64,000 bases of DNA, from contig CAJTMX010000004.1 in the NCBI GenBank assembly GCA_910577235.1, positions 83,337 through 147,336 of the forward strand, in the 5' to 3' direction. This document shows, in pieces, positions 25,734 through 34,221 of this stretch. Origin of the DNA: an uncultured Acetatifactor sp. (GTDB taxonomy: Bacteria > Bacillota > Clostridia > Lachnospirales > Lachnospiraceae). Position 1 is the first letter of the stretch, and each line of letters opens with the position of its first letter. The translations under genes and the position numbers were made by a program. The notes beneath the pieces are model-generated. The model was not told the origin of the DNA and did not search any database. It saw only the letters and a program-made list of their open reading frames with translations.

Positions 25734-25743
25734 AAATTTGTAA

Positions 25744-25772
25744 TTGACTTTTGGGGGATCATATGCTATTTT
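25744..25772 (+). promoter_or_regulatory. Promoter upstream of the Rpn gene
   Basis: TTGACT at 25744-25749 and TATTTT at 25767-25772 have a 17-base spacer, about 150 bases before the coding region. Confidence 0.6.
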
Positions 25773-25927
25773 AACTGTAAAGCAATGATTCTAAACGTCT
25801 GATGCAGGCTATTTTATCTTTTCCCGTTTGGGATGTCGAGAGAGATTCATGCTTTAATATCACACATTAATATGAATAAAGCGGAAAGTCTCGGCGCTTG
25901 GCGGATTTTCTGCGGGAGGAGGTAAGA

Positions 25928-26899
25928 TTGGGGAAGAAGGATCTTACGCTGAAGTCCTACCTTTCCGATCCGGTGCGCTATGCGGATGCTTACAATGGCA
26001 GTGTGTTTGGGGGAGCGCAGGTGTTGGATGGGACACAGCTTGAGGAGGCAGGGACAGCGGCCCTAAAGACCGAGGACGGCGTGTCGCTTGAGAGAACCAG
26101 TGACATAGTTATGCGCCAGAAAACAGAGGGTGGGCTTTTTGCCCTTTGGATATTGGAAAACCAAGAGCATGTGGACTATGGTATGCCCGTGAGGGTCCTG
26201 CTGAGGGAGGCGCTGGAATATAACCGGCAAGTGAGGGAGTTAATGCGAAAAAATGTTGCCGGGTTTAAGGAGAAAGGACATGAAAAGCCCACGGCTGGGG
26301 AGTACCTGTACAGGGTCAGGAAAGAGGACCGCCTTCGGCCAGTGGTTACGCTGGTAATCTACTGGGGAAACGGACCGTGGGACGGTCCGAGAAGTCTGCA
26401 TGAACTGCTGGACTTTGGAGGAGCAGATCCCGATATCGCTCTGGAACTTAAGCGGTTGGTGCCGGAGTGTCCGCTACGCATTTTGGATTTAAATGGGACA
26501 AATGATTATTCCGGATTCTGTACATCCCTGCGAACGGTTTTTGAGTTGTATGCGCGCAGGACAGACAAAGGACAGTTCATGGAATATGTGGAGTCCCATG
26601 AAGAATGCCGTCATCTGGACGAGGAGACCTACAGGGTCATAGGGCAGATGATCGGTTCAAAAGCACTGCAAAAGATTGTAAACAAACAAAAGGACAATAA
26701 GGAGGAGCAGGATATGTGCCAGGCGATAGAAGACTTGATCGCAGACGGAAAAGCGGAAGGAAAAGCGGAAGAAAGAAAAAGGATTATAGACACTTTGATG
26801 GAGAAACTTTGCTGTTCACTGGAAGAAGCCTGCGATGTGACCGGAATCCCGGTGGAGGAATACCAACAGTCCGCAGGACTGCAGGCGTCCCACATATAA
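25928..26899 (+). CDS. Rpn-family PD-(D/E)XK nuclease (transposase-like)
   Basis: A 323-residue protein of the recombination-promoting nuclease type often annotated as putative transposase in Lachnospiraceae. Candidate nuclease residues are Asp in ERTSDIVMR and the Glu-Asn-Gln of WILENQEHVDYGMPVR. The YRVRKEDRLRPVVTLVIYWG block and a charged C-terminal region with KAEGKAEERKR are typical of the family. TTG 25928 was chosen because AGGAGG lies five bases upstream; a TTG at 25898 has none. No terminal inverted repeats or target duplications are visible, so it appears to be a resident gene, not a mobile insertion. Confidence 0.78.
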   Translation: MGKKDLTLKSYLSDPVRYADAYNGSVFGGAQVLDGTQLEEAGTAALKTEDGVSLERTSDIVMRQKTEGGLFALWILENQEHVDYGMPVRVLLREALEYNRQVRELMRKNVAGFKEKGHEKPTAGEYLYRVRKEDRLRPVVTLVIYWGNGPWDGPRSLHELLDFGGADPDIALELKRLVPECPLRILDLNGTNDYSGFCTSLRTVFELYARRTDKGQFMEYVESHEECRHLDEETYRVIGQMIGSKALQKIVNKQKDNKEEQDMCQAIEDLIADGKAEGKAEERKRIIDTLMEKLCCSLEEACDVTGIPVEEYQQSAGLQASHI

Positions 26900-26946
26900 T
26901 GTTCAGAGCATTTGCGGAACAGAAGTGGCAAAAAATGAAAAACCGC

Positions 26947-26975
26947 TTGACATTTTGGGTTGGAACCTCTAAAAT
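26947..26975 (+). promoter_or_regulatory. Promoter of the pheST T-box transcript
   Basis: A perfect TTGACA at 26947-26952 and TAAAAT at 26970-26975 with a 17-base spacer. Confidence 0.88.
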
Positions 26976-26982
26976 AGTCACA

Positions 26983-27262
26983 GTGAAAGAAAAAGGCGAT
27001 GAAGGTGCATAGTAGAGCGTCATTTCCGCACAGAGAGGGGAGACCATCGGCTGTAAGTTTCCCTGCGTTCAGATGATAGCCCGAATTTCCCACCGGAGCT
27101 GCCGGGGTGAAGTCCTGCCGGAGCAGAGACAGTAGCCTTGGTCGTTTACGTGCGTTAAGCGTATCAGAGAGTCCCGCCTGTCGTCAGGAGGGAAATATGG
27201 GTGGTACCGCGGAAGATTGATTTCGTCCCATGTGCAGGATGCTGTACATGGGATTTTTATAT
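26983..27262 (+). promoter_or_regulatory. T-box riboswitch (Phe) controlling pheST
   Basis: The leader shows CAGAGAGGGGAGACC of stem I, then GAAT-TTC-CCACCGGAGCTG with TTC (Phe codon) at 27087-27089 in the specifier position. The T-box proper, ATGGGTGGTACCGCGG, lies at 27197-27212. The terminator stem CCCATGT..ACATGGG (with CAG/CTG inside) and its T run end near 27258. Uncharged tRNA-Phe should pair its anticodon with TTC and stabilise the antiterminator, raising pheS-pheT expression. Confidence 0.93.
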
Positions 27263-27306
27263 GCCCTGATACGGCAAGTCCCGGAGTGTGCCCCAGAATA
27301 TCACTT

Positions 27307-27357
27307 GGGGCCGGAAATTGCGCTGCCGGAAAGGTATCGGCAGGACAGCAGCGGAAC
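27307..27357 (+). repeat. Dispersed GC-rich 5' element, copy before pheS
   Basis: The copy carries GGCCGGAAATTGCGCTGCCGG and ends CAGCAGCGGAAC. It contains a perfect CTGCCG...CGGCAG stem. It lies between the T-box terminator and the pheS ribosome-binding site, and a GAAGATCTTC palindrome follows. Confidence 0.7.
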
Positions 27358-27395
27358 GGGAGATCTGAAGATCTTCATATTAGGAGGAGAGAGTC

Positions 27396-28430
27396 ATGAG
27401 TGACAGATTAGCAAACATCAGGCAGGAGATCCTGGACGGCATCAAGGAGCGCGCAGGGTCCCGGGCGGAGGCGTTTGAGCTCCGCAAACAGTTCCTGGAT
27501 TCCAAGACCGGCAAGATCGGTCAGCTGATGAAAGAGATGAAGAGTATCGCTCCCGAGGAGCGGGCCGGCTTCGGCAAGAGCGTCAATGAGTTGAAGGAGT
27601 GGGCGCAGGCGCGCTTTACGGAATTGGATGAAAGGATGAAGGAGAGGGAACTGCAAAGGCGCTATGAGTCCGAGCGCATTGACGTTACCATGCCGGCGCA
27701 GTGCGTGGAAACGGGTAATCTGCATCCTGTCACCCAGATCCGTAATCAGCTTATGGATATTTTCGTGGGTATGGGCTTTGAGGTGGCCCAGACCAGGGAG
27801 ATTGAGAAAGATTATTACAACTTTGAAGCCTTGAATATACCTAAGGATCATCCCGCCAGGGACATGCAGGATACCTTTTACCTGTCCCCGGAGCTGTTGC
27901 TGGCCACCCAGACCAGTGCGGCTCAGATCCATACAATGGAGAAGAAAAAGCCGCCCATCAAGATCGTTGCCGCGCCGGGCAAGGTGTTCCGCTCGGACGA
28001 CGACGCTACTCACTCCCCTATGTTTCACCAGATGGAGGGATTGGTGGTGGACAAAAAGATCACTCTCTGCGATCTCAAAGGTATGTTGGATATTTTTGTT
28101 AAAAAGATATTTGGAGAGGAGACCGTCACCCGCCTGCGGCCCTCCTACTTCCCTTTTACGGAGCCGTCCGTGGAGGTGGATGTGAGTTGCTTTGCCTGCG
28201 GCGGCAAGGGCTGCAAGCTGTGTAAGGGCACGGGCTGGATAGAGCTTTTGGGCGCGGGAATCGTAAATAAGAAGGTGCTGGAAAACTGTGGTATTGATTC
28301 GGAGCAGTACAGCGGTCTGGCCTTTGGTATCGGCCTGGACCGTACCGCCATGCTGAAATACGGCATAGGCAATGTCAAAATGCTGTTTGAATCCGATCTG
28401 CGAGTTCTGCAGCAGATTGATGATAATTAG
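27396..28430 (+). CDS. pheS: Phenylalanyl-tRNA synthetase alpha subunit
   Basis: A 344-residue catalytic subunit of the (alpha-beta)2 PheRS. The N-terminal coiled coil covers about residues 1-85. The class II catalytic core follows, with HPARDMQDTFYL, motif 2 region RSDDDATHSPMFHQMEGLVVD and motif 3 GLAFGIGLDRTAMLKYG. A CxxC-x-C cluster, SCFACGGKGCKLC, may be a structural metal site of the kind often seen in clostridial PheS. AGGAGG precedes the ATG. Expression is under the T-box upstream, with pheT about 140 bases downstream. Confidence 0.97.
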   Translation: MSDRLANIRQEILDGIKERAGSRAEAFELRKQFLDSKTGKIGQLMKEMKSIAPEERAGFGKSVNELKEWAQARFTELDERMKERELQRRYESERIDVTMPAQCVETGNLHPVTQIRNQLMDIFVGMGFEVAQTREIEKDYYNFEALNIPKDHPARDMQDTFYLSPELLLATQTSAAQIHTMEKKKPPIKIVAAPGKVFRSDDDATHSPMFHQMEGLVVDKKITLCDLKGMLDIFVKKIFGEETVTRLRPSYFPFTEPSVEVDVSCFACGGKGCKLCKGTGWIELLGAGIVNKKVLENCGIDSEQYSGLAFGIGLDRTAMLKYGIGNVKMLFESDLRVLQQIDDN

Positions 28431-28451
28431 CCGGGTTTGAAATCTTAGACA

Positions 28452-28514
28452 GTTTATGTCCGTACAGCTCTGTACAAGTAGACGGAGTAAACCCCAATGT
28501 CTGGGGCCGTTTAC
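28452..28514 (+). promoter_or_regulatory. Alternative hairpins between pheS and pheT
   Basis: GTTTATGTCCGT (28452-28463) can pair with ACGGAGTAAAC (28482-28492). The same GTAAAC (28487-28492) can instead pair with GTTTAC (28509-28514) around a CCA...TGG stem. The two stems are mutually exclusive. No T run follows, so a processing or translation-tuning role is more likely than termination. Confidence 0.45.
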
Positions 28515-28574
28515 TTGGCGGATAATTGAGGCTGACAGGGAATAAGCAAACCGAAATATGGAGGGATGATAAAG

Positions 28575-30995
28575 ATGTTAGTACCTTTGAGTTGGTTAAA
28601 AGAGTATGTAGATATTGATGTGACACCTCAGGCGCTGGAGGAAAAGCTATTCTCCTGCGGATTTGAGGTGGAAGAGCTGCAGGAGGTGGGAAAGGATGTC
28701 AGCAATGTGGTCACAGGCCTGGTGGAGACCTGTGAGGCCATTCCCGACACCCATTTGCATGTATGTCAGGTGAACGCAGGCAGCCACGGCACATTTCAGG
28801 TGTGCTGCGGCGCGGACAATGTGCGGGCGGGGGAAAAATACCCGCTGGCGCTGGTGGGAGCCACAGTGTATATGACCGCCAAGGATCACAAGACGGTAGA
28901 GGGCACCATGACCATCAAGAAGGGGAAACTGAGGGGATATGAGTCGGAGGGAATGCTGTGTTCCGGCGTGGAGCTGGGGGTGAACGAGAATATGTTCCCC
29001 GGAGCGGGTTACAACGGCCTGCTGGTACTCCCTCAGGATATGGAGCCGGGTACGGATGTAAAGCCTGTTCTGGGGCTGGATGACTGGATCTTTGACATTT
29101 CCATCACGGCCAACCGTCCGGACTGCCAGAGCATTGTGGGGATTGCCAGAGAGGTGGCGGCTGTACTGGATAAGGAATTCCATATGCCCGCATTGGATTA
29201 TACGGTCACGGAGGTTCAAAAAGAGGGCTTTTCCGTGACGGTGGACGCTCCTGACTTGTGTCCCCGGTATATCGGCCACTATGTATATGACGTGAAGACC
29301 GGGGAGTCGCCGCTGTGGATGAAACGCCGTCTGGCGTTGATGGGGCAGGATGCCATCTCCAATATTGTGGATATTACCAACTATGTACTGCTGGAGATGG
29401 GGCAGCCCATGCATGCGTTTGACTGCGATTATCTGGAGGGGAATGCAATCTCGGTGCGTCGTGCCCGGCAGGAAGAACATATTACCACGCTGGACGGCCA
29501 GGAATATGTTTTAAACGAGAACAATCTGGTCATATGCGACGGTGCAAAACCGGTGGCTCTGGCGGGGGTTATGGGTGGTCTTAACTCCGAGATACGGGAG
29601 AGTACCACGGAAGTATTGTTTGAATCCGCTAAATTTGCCAGGGACAATATCCGAAAGACCTCCCGTTCCCTGGGCAAACGCACGGATGCCAGCGCCCGGT
29701 ACGAGAAGGGTGTAGACGAGTACTCCACGGTGCACGCCATGGAGCGCGCGCTGCATCTGATAGAAGAGCTGGGCTGCGGAAAAGTTTCTTCCACTCATGT
29801 GGACGTAAATACCGGTAACAGCATAGAACCCAGAGAGATGAAAGTCAGTGTCAAAAAGGTGGAGGATGTGCTGGGTATCCAAGTGCCTGATGAGGATATT
29901 CTGCGGATCATGAAGAATCTTGATTTTGCGCCGTCCATGAGCGGAGACGAACTGACGCTGCAGGTGCCCGCTTACCGCGAGGATATGGATTCCTACCCGG
30001 ATGTGGCGGAGGAAGTGATCCGCATGTATGGCTATGACCATGTGATCTCCGCCTTTATGCCTCAGGCGCAGGTGACTATGGGAGGAGTTCCCCAGAATAT
30101 GAAAAAGGAGATGAAACTTAAGAGAGCGCTGTGCAGTATCGGTGCATACGAGTGCATCCACTACAGCTTTTTCTCTCCTTCGGATCTGGATTTGCTGCGC
30201 CTGCCTCAGGATGCGCGGGAGCGTCAGGCTATCCGCATCCTGAATCCCATCAACGAGGAATTGTCCCTAATGCGGACCACGCTGGTGCCCTCTATGCTAA
30301 ACGCGATTTCCCGTAATCAGAAAAAGGGCAATCTGGAGGGCAGGCTGTTTGAGAGCGCAAAAGTATTTATACCCAAGTCTCTTCCTCTGTCCGAGTACCC
30401 CGAGGAACGGGAGACGCTGTGCATCGGTATCTTTGGAGCCCAGGAAAGTTTCTTCACTTTGAAGGGTATGGCGCAGAAGGTGGCGGACACACTATTTTTA
30501 CAGTTTGATTATATTCCGGACGCCAAGCCCTATCTGCACCCGTTTCAGTGCGCGGGCATCTATTTTGAGGGTATGCAGGTCGGCTGCATGGGTAAGGTAG
30601 CCTATGAGGTGGCGGAGCAGTTGGATCTGCGCGTGGATGCCTATGTGTTGGAGCTCGATCTGCACAGGCTGGCGCAGGCCTATGACCGGGAGGCGAGTTT
30701 TACTCCTCTGTCGAAGTTCCCGGAGGAGAGCCGGGACCTGGCGTTGGTTATGGACAGGGAAGTGACCTGCGGGCAGGTGGAGGAGGTTATTCGCCGTTCC
30801 TGCCAGTATATCAAGGATATTCGGCTGTTTGATGTCTACGAGGGCGGACAGATCGCAGAGGGTAAGAAAAGCATGGCGTTTACCGTGGAGTTCAGACCCG
30901 GCGAAGAGGCCTTTGAGCCGGATGCGGTTGACCGTTTCGTAAAAAAGATTTTGAAAAATTTGAAAAACCAACTGGATATTGAGCTAAGGAGCTAA
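28575..30995 (+). CDS. pheT: Phenylalanyl-tRNA synthetase beta subunit
   Basis: An 806-residue beta subunit with the full bacterial set. In order it has the N-terminal tRNA-binding (EMAP-like) domain, with GMLCSGVELG near residue 120; B3/B4 editing domains (MPAL to SARYEKG, about 200-400); the B5 domain; a degenerate class II core; and a C-terminal ferredoxin-fold anticodon-binding domain with FPEESRDLALVMD. ATG 28575 lies ten bases after GGAGG. An in-frame ATG at 28566 touches that site. It is co-transcribed with pheS. Confidence 0.97.
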   Translation: MLVPLSWLKEYVDIDVTPQALEEKLFSCGFEVEELQEVGKDVSNVVTGLVETCEAIPDTHLHVCQVNAGSHGTFQVCCGADNVRAGEKYPLALVGATVYMTAKDHKTVEGTMTIKKGKLRGYESEGMLCSGVELGVNENMFPGAGYNGLLVLPQDMEPGTDVKPVLGLDDWIFDISITANRPDCQSIVGIAREVAAVLDKEFHMPALDYTVTEVQKEGFSVTVDAPDLCPRYIGHYVYDVKTGESPLWMKRRLALMGQDAISNIVDITNYVLLEMGQPMHAFDCDYLEGNAISVRRARQEEHITTLDGQEYVLNENNLVICDGAKPVALAGVMGGLNSEIRESTTEVLFESAKFARDNIRKTSRSLGKRTDASARYEKGVDEYSTVHAMERALHLIEELGCGKVSSTHVDVNTGNSIEPREMKVSVKKVEDVLGIQVPDEDILRIMKNLDFAPSMSGDELTLQVPAYREDMDSYPDVAEEVIRMYGYDHVISAFMPQAQVTMGGVPQNMKKEMKLKRALCSIGAYECIHYSFFSPSDLDLLRLPQDARERQAIRILNPINEELSLMRTTLVPSMLNAISRNQKKGNLEGRLFESAKVFIPKSLPLSEYPEERETLCIGIFGAQESFFTLKGMAQKVADTLFLQFDYIPDAKPYLHPFQCAGIYFEGMQVGCMGKVAYEVAEQLDLRVDAYVLELDLHRLAQAYDREASFTPLSKFPEESRDLALVMDREVTCGQVEEVIRRSCQYIKDIRLFDVYEGGQIAEGKKSMAFTVEFRPGEEAFEPDAVDRFVKKILKNLKNQLDIELRS

Positions 30996-31031
30996 AAACG
31001 GCATATTTTTGCATGGCGCACTGAACAATGT

Positions 31032-31100
31032 GCGGACGCCGTAAGCGGCCGGATATTGTTCACCGGGAATGTGTGCTGGCAGAGGATATGCGGAACTATA
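31032..31100 (+). repeat. Dispersed GC-rich 5' element, copy before the M18 peptidase
   Basis: The copy opens GCGGACGCCGTAAGCGGCC, nearly identical to the unit at 17-318. It continues CGGATATTG...CCGGGAATG and ends GATATGCGGAACTATAA shortly before the start codon. Confidence 0.78.
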
Positions 31101-31121
31101 ATTAAGAAAGGGAACCAGAAA

Positions 31122-32549
31122 ATGTTAAAACAATGCGCATGGGAAAACTATGACGAGAAACAGCTGAAAAAGCTGGAAAAACTGAGCCGGGAGTACAGAG
31201 AATTTCTGGATCAGGGCAAGACGGAGCGGGAGTGCATCGACACCATCGTGAACATGGTCGAAGAGGATGGCTACCGGGAACTGGAGGCCATGATAAAGGC
31301 CGGGGAGCCTTTGAAGAAGGGGGATAAGGTGTACAGCGTGTGGATGAACAAATCCATCGCCGTATTCCGCATCGGCAAGAAACCCTTTGCGGAGGGCATG
31401 AACATTTTGGGCGCTCATATTGACAGCCCCAGACTGGACGTTAAGCAGAATCCGTTGTTCGAGGATATTGATCACACTTATGCCTATATGGACACCCACT
31501 ATTACGGGGGTGTAAAAAAATATCAGTGGGTGACGCTGCCTTTGGCCATTCACGGCGTGGTGGTCAAAAAGGACGGTACTACAGTTGAGTTGAACATCGG
31601 AGAAAACGAGGACGATCCCGTGTTTTTCGTATCCGATCTGCTGATCCATCTGGCGGGTCAGCAGCTGGAGAAAAAGGCCGCCAAGGTTATCGAGGGGGAG
31701 GCGCTGGATCTGATCGCCGGCACAAAGCCTCTGATCCTGGGACAGGAGGAGAAGGAGACGGACGAGGGCAAGAAAAAGGCAGGAAACCTGGTAAAGTCCG
31801 CCGTGCTGGATATCCTCAAGGAAACCTATGATATAGAAGAGGGGGATCTGATCTCCGCGGAGCTGGAGGTGGTGCCCGCGGGTAAGGCCAGAGAGGCCGG
31901 ATTTGACCGCAGCATGATACTAGCTTATGGACAGGACGACCGGGTGTGCGCGTATACCTCTCTGAAAGCCATGCTGGATATCAAAAATCCCGACAGAACC
32001 GTGTGCTGTATCCTGGTGGATAAGGAGGAGATCGGTTCCGTGGGCGCTACGGGTATGCAGTCCAGATTTTTTGAAAACGCGGTGGCAGAGATGATGAATC
32101 TGGCAGGGGAATACAGTGAGTTGAACTTGCGCCGCTGTCTGTCCCGCAGCGCTATGCTCTCCTCGGATGTGAGCGCGGCTTTTGACCCGGGTTACAGGAG
32201 CTGCTTTGAACTGCAGAACGCGGCTTTTCTGGGCGGCGGCATGGTGTTCAACAAGTTTACCGGCTCCAGAGGAAAGGCCGGTTCCAACGATGCCAATGCG
32301 GAATATGTGGCCCATCTGCGCAAGGTTATGGATGAGGGCAAGGTGCAGTGGCAGACGGCGGAGCTGGGAAAAGTAGATGTGGGCGGAGGCGGAACTATCG
32401 CGTATATTCTGGCTCTCTACGGCATGAACGTCATTGACAGCGGCGTGCCCGTGCTGAATATGCACGCGCCTTGGGAGGCCACCAGCAAGGCGGACATCTA
32501 TGAGGCATACAGAGGCTATAAAGCCTTTGCGGAAAATGTGACCATGTAA
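31122..32549 (+). CDS. M18 family aminopeptidase
   Basis: A 475-residue metallo-aminopeptidase of the aspartyl aminopeptidase/ApeA group, cytosolic and active on acidic or neutral N-termini in characterised members. Zinc-ligand blocks are GAHIDSPRLD, AYGQDDRVCAY, LVDKEEIGS (catalytic Glu pair), SSDVSAAFDP and NMHAPWEAT. The length fits the family. The start follows AAGAAAGGG. It carries the dispersed GC-rich leader element. A weak GCCGCC...GGCGGC stem follows the gene. Confidence 0.92.
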   Translation: MLKQCAWENYDEKQLKKLEKLSREYREFLDQGKTERECIDTIVNMVEEDGYRELEAMIKAGEPLKKGDKVYSVWMNKSIAVFRIGKKPFAEGMNILGAHIDSPRLDVKQNPLFEDIDHTYAYMDTHYYGGVKKYQWVTLPLAIHGVVVKKDGTTVELNIGENEDDPVFFVSDLLIHLAGQQLEKKAAKVIEGEALDLIAGTKPLILGQEEKETDEGKKKAGNLVKSAVLDILKETYDIEEGDLISAELEVVPAGKAREAGFDRSMILAYGQDDRVCAYTSLKAMLDIKNPDRTVCCILVDKEEIGSVGATGMQSRFFENAVAEMMNLAGEYSELNLRRCLSRSAMLSSDVSAAFDPGYRSCFELQNAAFLGGGMVFNKFTGSRGKAGSNDANAEYVAHLRKVMDEGKVQWQTAELGKVDVGGGGTIAYILALYGMNVIDSGVPVLNMHAPWEATSKADIYEAYRGYKAFAENVTM

Positions 32550-32693
32550 AAGACAGGCCGCCGGAGGAGTGAATATCTCTGGCGGCATTGCCGTACAATG
32601 AGAAAAACGCTATGCGTTTAACTCTACCGCGCCAAATCATCGTATATCGAAATATGCTCTCGCGGAACGTCCGGCGATAGCATGGAGAAAGGT

Positions 32694-33740
32694 ATGGAAC
32701 TTAAGAAATCAGATTTTTATTTTGAGCTGCCGCAGAAGCTGATCGCCCAGGACCCTCTGGAAGACCGATCCGCCTCCCGCCTATTATTGTTAAATAAAAA
32801 TACGGGACAGACCGCCCACGATGTCTTTCATAATATTACCCGCTATCTGCGTCCCGGGGACTGTCTGGTGCTGAACAACACGAAGGTGATTCCCGCCCGG
32901 CTGCTGGGACAGCGGGAGGGCACAGGTGCTCATGTGGAGGTGCTGCTTTTAAAACGCCGGGAGGGAGATGTGTGGGAAACTTTGGTTAAACCAGGTAAAA
33001 AGTGTAAGCCCGGCACAGAGCTCATATTCGGAGACGGCCTGCTCCGGGGGCAGGTCTTGGAGACTGTGGAGGAGGGGAACCGACTGATACGGTTTTCTTA
33101 TCAGGGGATTTGGGAAGAGGTATTGGACAGGTTGGGGGAGATGCCTCTGCCGCCCTATATCACTCATAAGCTTACGGACAGAAACCGTTATCAGACCGTC
33201 TATGCCAAATATGAGGGGTCGTCAGCGGCTCCCACAGCAGGCCTGCATTTTACCGGAGAACTGCTGCGACAGATCGAGGGACTGGGAGTGAGTGTGGTCT
33301 ATGTGACTCTGCATGTGGGATTGGGGACTTTTCGGCCCGTGAAAGAAGAAAACGTGCTGGAGCATCACATGCATTCGGAGTACTATCAGGTTACGGAGGA
33401 GGCGGCAAAGAGGATCAATGCCGTCAAATCTGCCGGGGGCCGGATCATCTGCGTGGGGACTACGAGCTGCCGGACATTGGAGAGTGCGGCGGATGAAAAC
33501 GGCATGGTGAGGCCGGGCTGCGGCAATACGGAAATTTTTATCTATCCGGGCTATAGGTTTAAAGTGCTGGACTGCCTGATCACCAATTTCCATCTGCCCG
33601 AATCCACACTGGTAATGCTGGTCAGCGCATTGGCAGGACGTGAGAGGACGCTGGCAGCCTATGAGGAGGCTATCAGGGAGAGATACAGGTTTTTCAGTTT
33701 TGGGGACGCCATGTTTATCCATGATGGAATTGACAACTAA
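32694..33740 (+). CDS. queA: S-adenosylmethionine:tRNA ribosyltransferase-isomerase
   Basis: A 348-residue QueA that transfers ribose from SAM to preQ1 in tRNA, making epoxyqueuosine at the wobble position. The N-terminus (KKSDFYFELPQKLIAQDPL) and the blocks DCLVLNNTKVIPARL, GEMPLPPYI, YEGSSAAPTAGLHFT, HVGLGTFRPV and NFHLPESTLVMLVSA are all typical. ATG 32694 is used because GGAG lies six bases upstream and it matches the family start; ATG 32682 lacks a site. A GCGGAAC tail motif lies at 32662. No tgt or yajC follows, unlike many genomes. Confidence 0.96.
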   Translation: MELKKSDFYFELPQKLIAQDPLEDRSASRLLLLNKNTGQTAHDVFHNITRYLRPGDCLVLNNTKVIPARLLGQREGTGAHVEVLLLKRREGDVWETLVKPGKKCKPGTELIFGDGLLRGQVLETVEEGNRLIRFSYQGIWEEVLDRLGEMPLPPYITHKLTDRNRYQTVYAKYEGSSAAPTAGLHFTGELLRQIEGLGVSVVYVTLHVGLGTFRPVKEENVLEHHMHSEYYQVTEEAAKRINAVKSAGGRIICVGTTSCRTLESAADENGMVRPGCGNTEIFIYPGYRFKVLDCLITNFHLPESTLVMLVSALAGRERTLAAYEEAIRERYRFFSFGDAMFIHDGIDN

Positions 33741-33806
33741 TGTGGAATCATGTAAAATCTTGTTTGAGAAGTAATATGGGTTCAATACATTTCAGGAGGG
33801 GTATAA

Positions 33807-34145
33807 ATGGAAGAACGTAGAAAGAGCAGGAGAATGGATCTGGAAGCCAGATTGATAGTAAAGCGACTGGATTCCGATGAAAAGCGGGAGGTGGTCATCA
33901 ACATTTCTGATGTATCCCGCACAGGCGTGGGATTCTCCTGCTCGGATAAGCTGGAACTGAAAGCAGTATATGAGTGTCGCCTGACAATATGGACCAAAGA
34001 GGTGATACACGCGTTTTTGCAGATCGTACGTGCGAATGAGAAAGAAGAGGATATCTTTCACTATGGAGCGGTGTTCATCGGAATGTCTGAGCAGGATGCC
34101 TCCCGCATCAGTGTGTATGAACAGTTTTCAGTGGCAAACCGATAG
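33807..34145 (+). CDS. PilZ-domain protein
   Basis: A 112-residue single-domain PilZ protein, the classic cyclic-di-GMP receptor fold. The binding motifs are present: an RxxxR (Arg4-Arg8 or Arg5-Arg9) and DVSRTG, which fits [D/N]xSxxG (Asp35, Ser37, Gly40). There is no attached output domain, so it would act by binding a partner. AGGAGG precedes the ATG. No diguanylate cyclase or phosphodiesterase gene is in the window. Confidence 0.9.
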   Translation: MEERRKSRRMDLEARLIVKRLDSDEKREVVINISDVSRTGVGFSCSDKLELKAVYECRLTIWTKEVIHAFLQIVRANEKEEDIFHYGAVFIGMSEQDASRISVYEQFSVANR

Positions 34146-34177
34146 GAGCATAAGGGTATATAACGGTACATAACGGA

Positions 34178-34221
34178 GCGGGGGATCACACTATGACAGA
34201 GTGACACCCCGCTTTTTTTTA
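34178..34221 (+). terminator. Intrinsic terminator after the PilZ gene
   Basis: AGCGGGG pairs with CCCCGCT, with TCAC/GTGA inside, followed by TTTTTTTT. The T run overlaps the stop of the convergent tyrA gene. Confidence 0.88.

Noticed and set aside
25928..26899. Insertion sequence around the Rpn gene
   Set aside because: No terminal inverted repeats or target-site duplications were found at either side, and the flanks carry ordinary promoter and T-box sequences.
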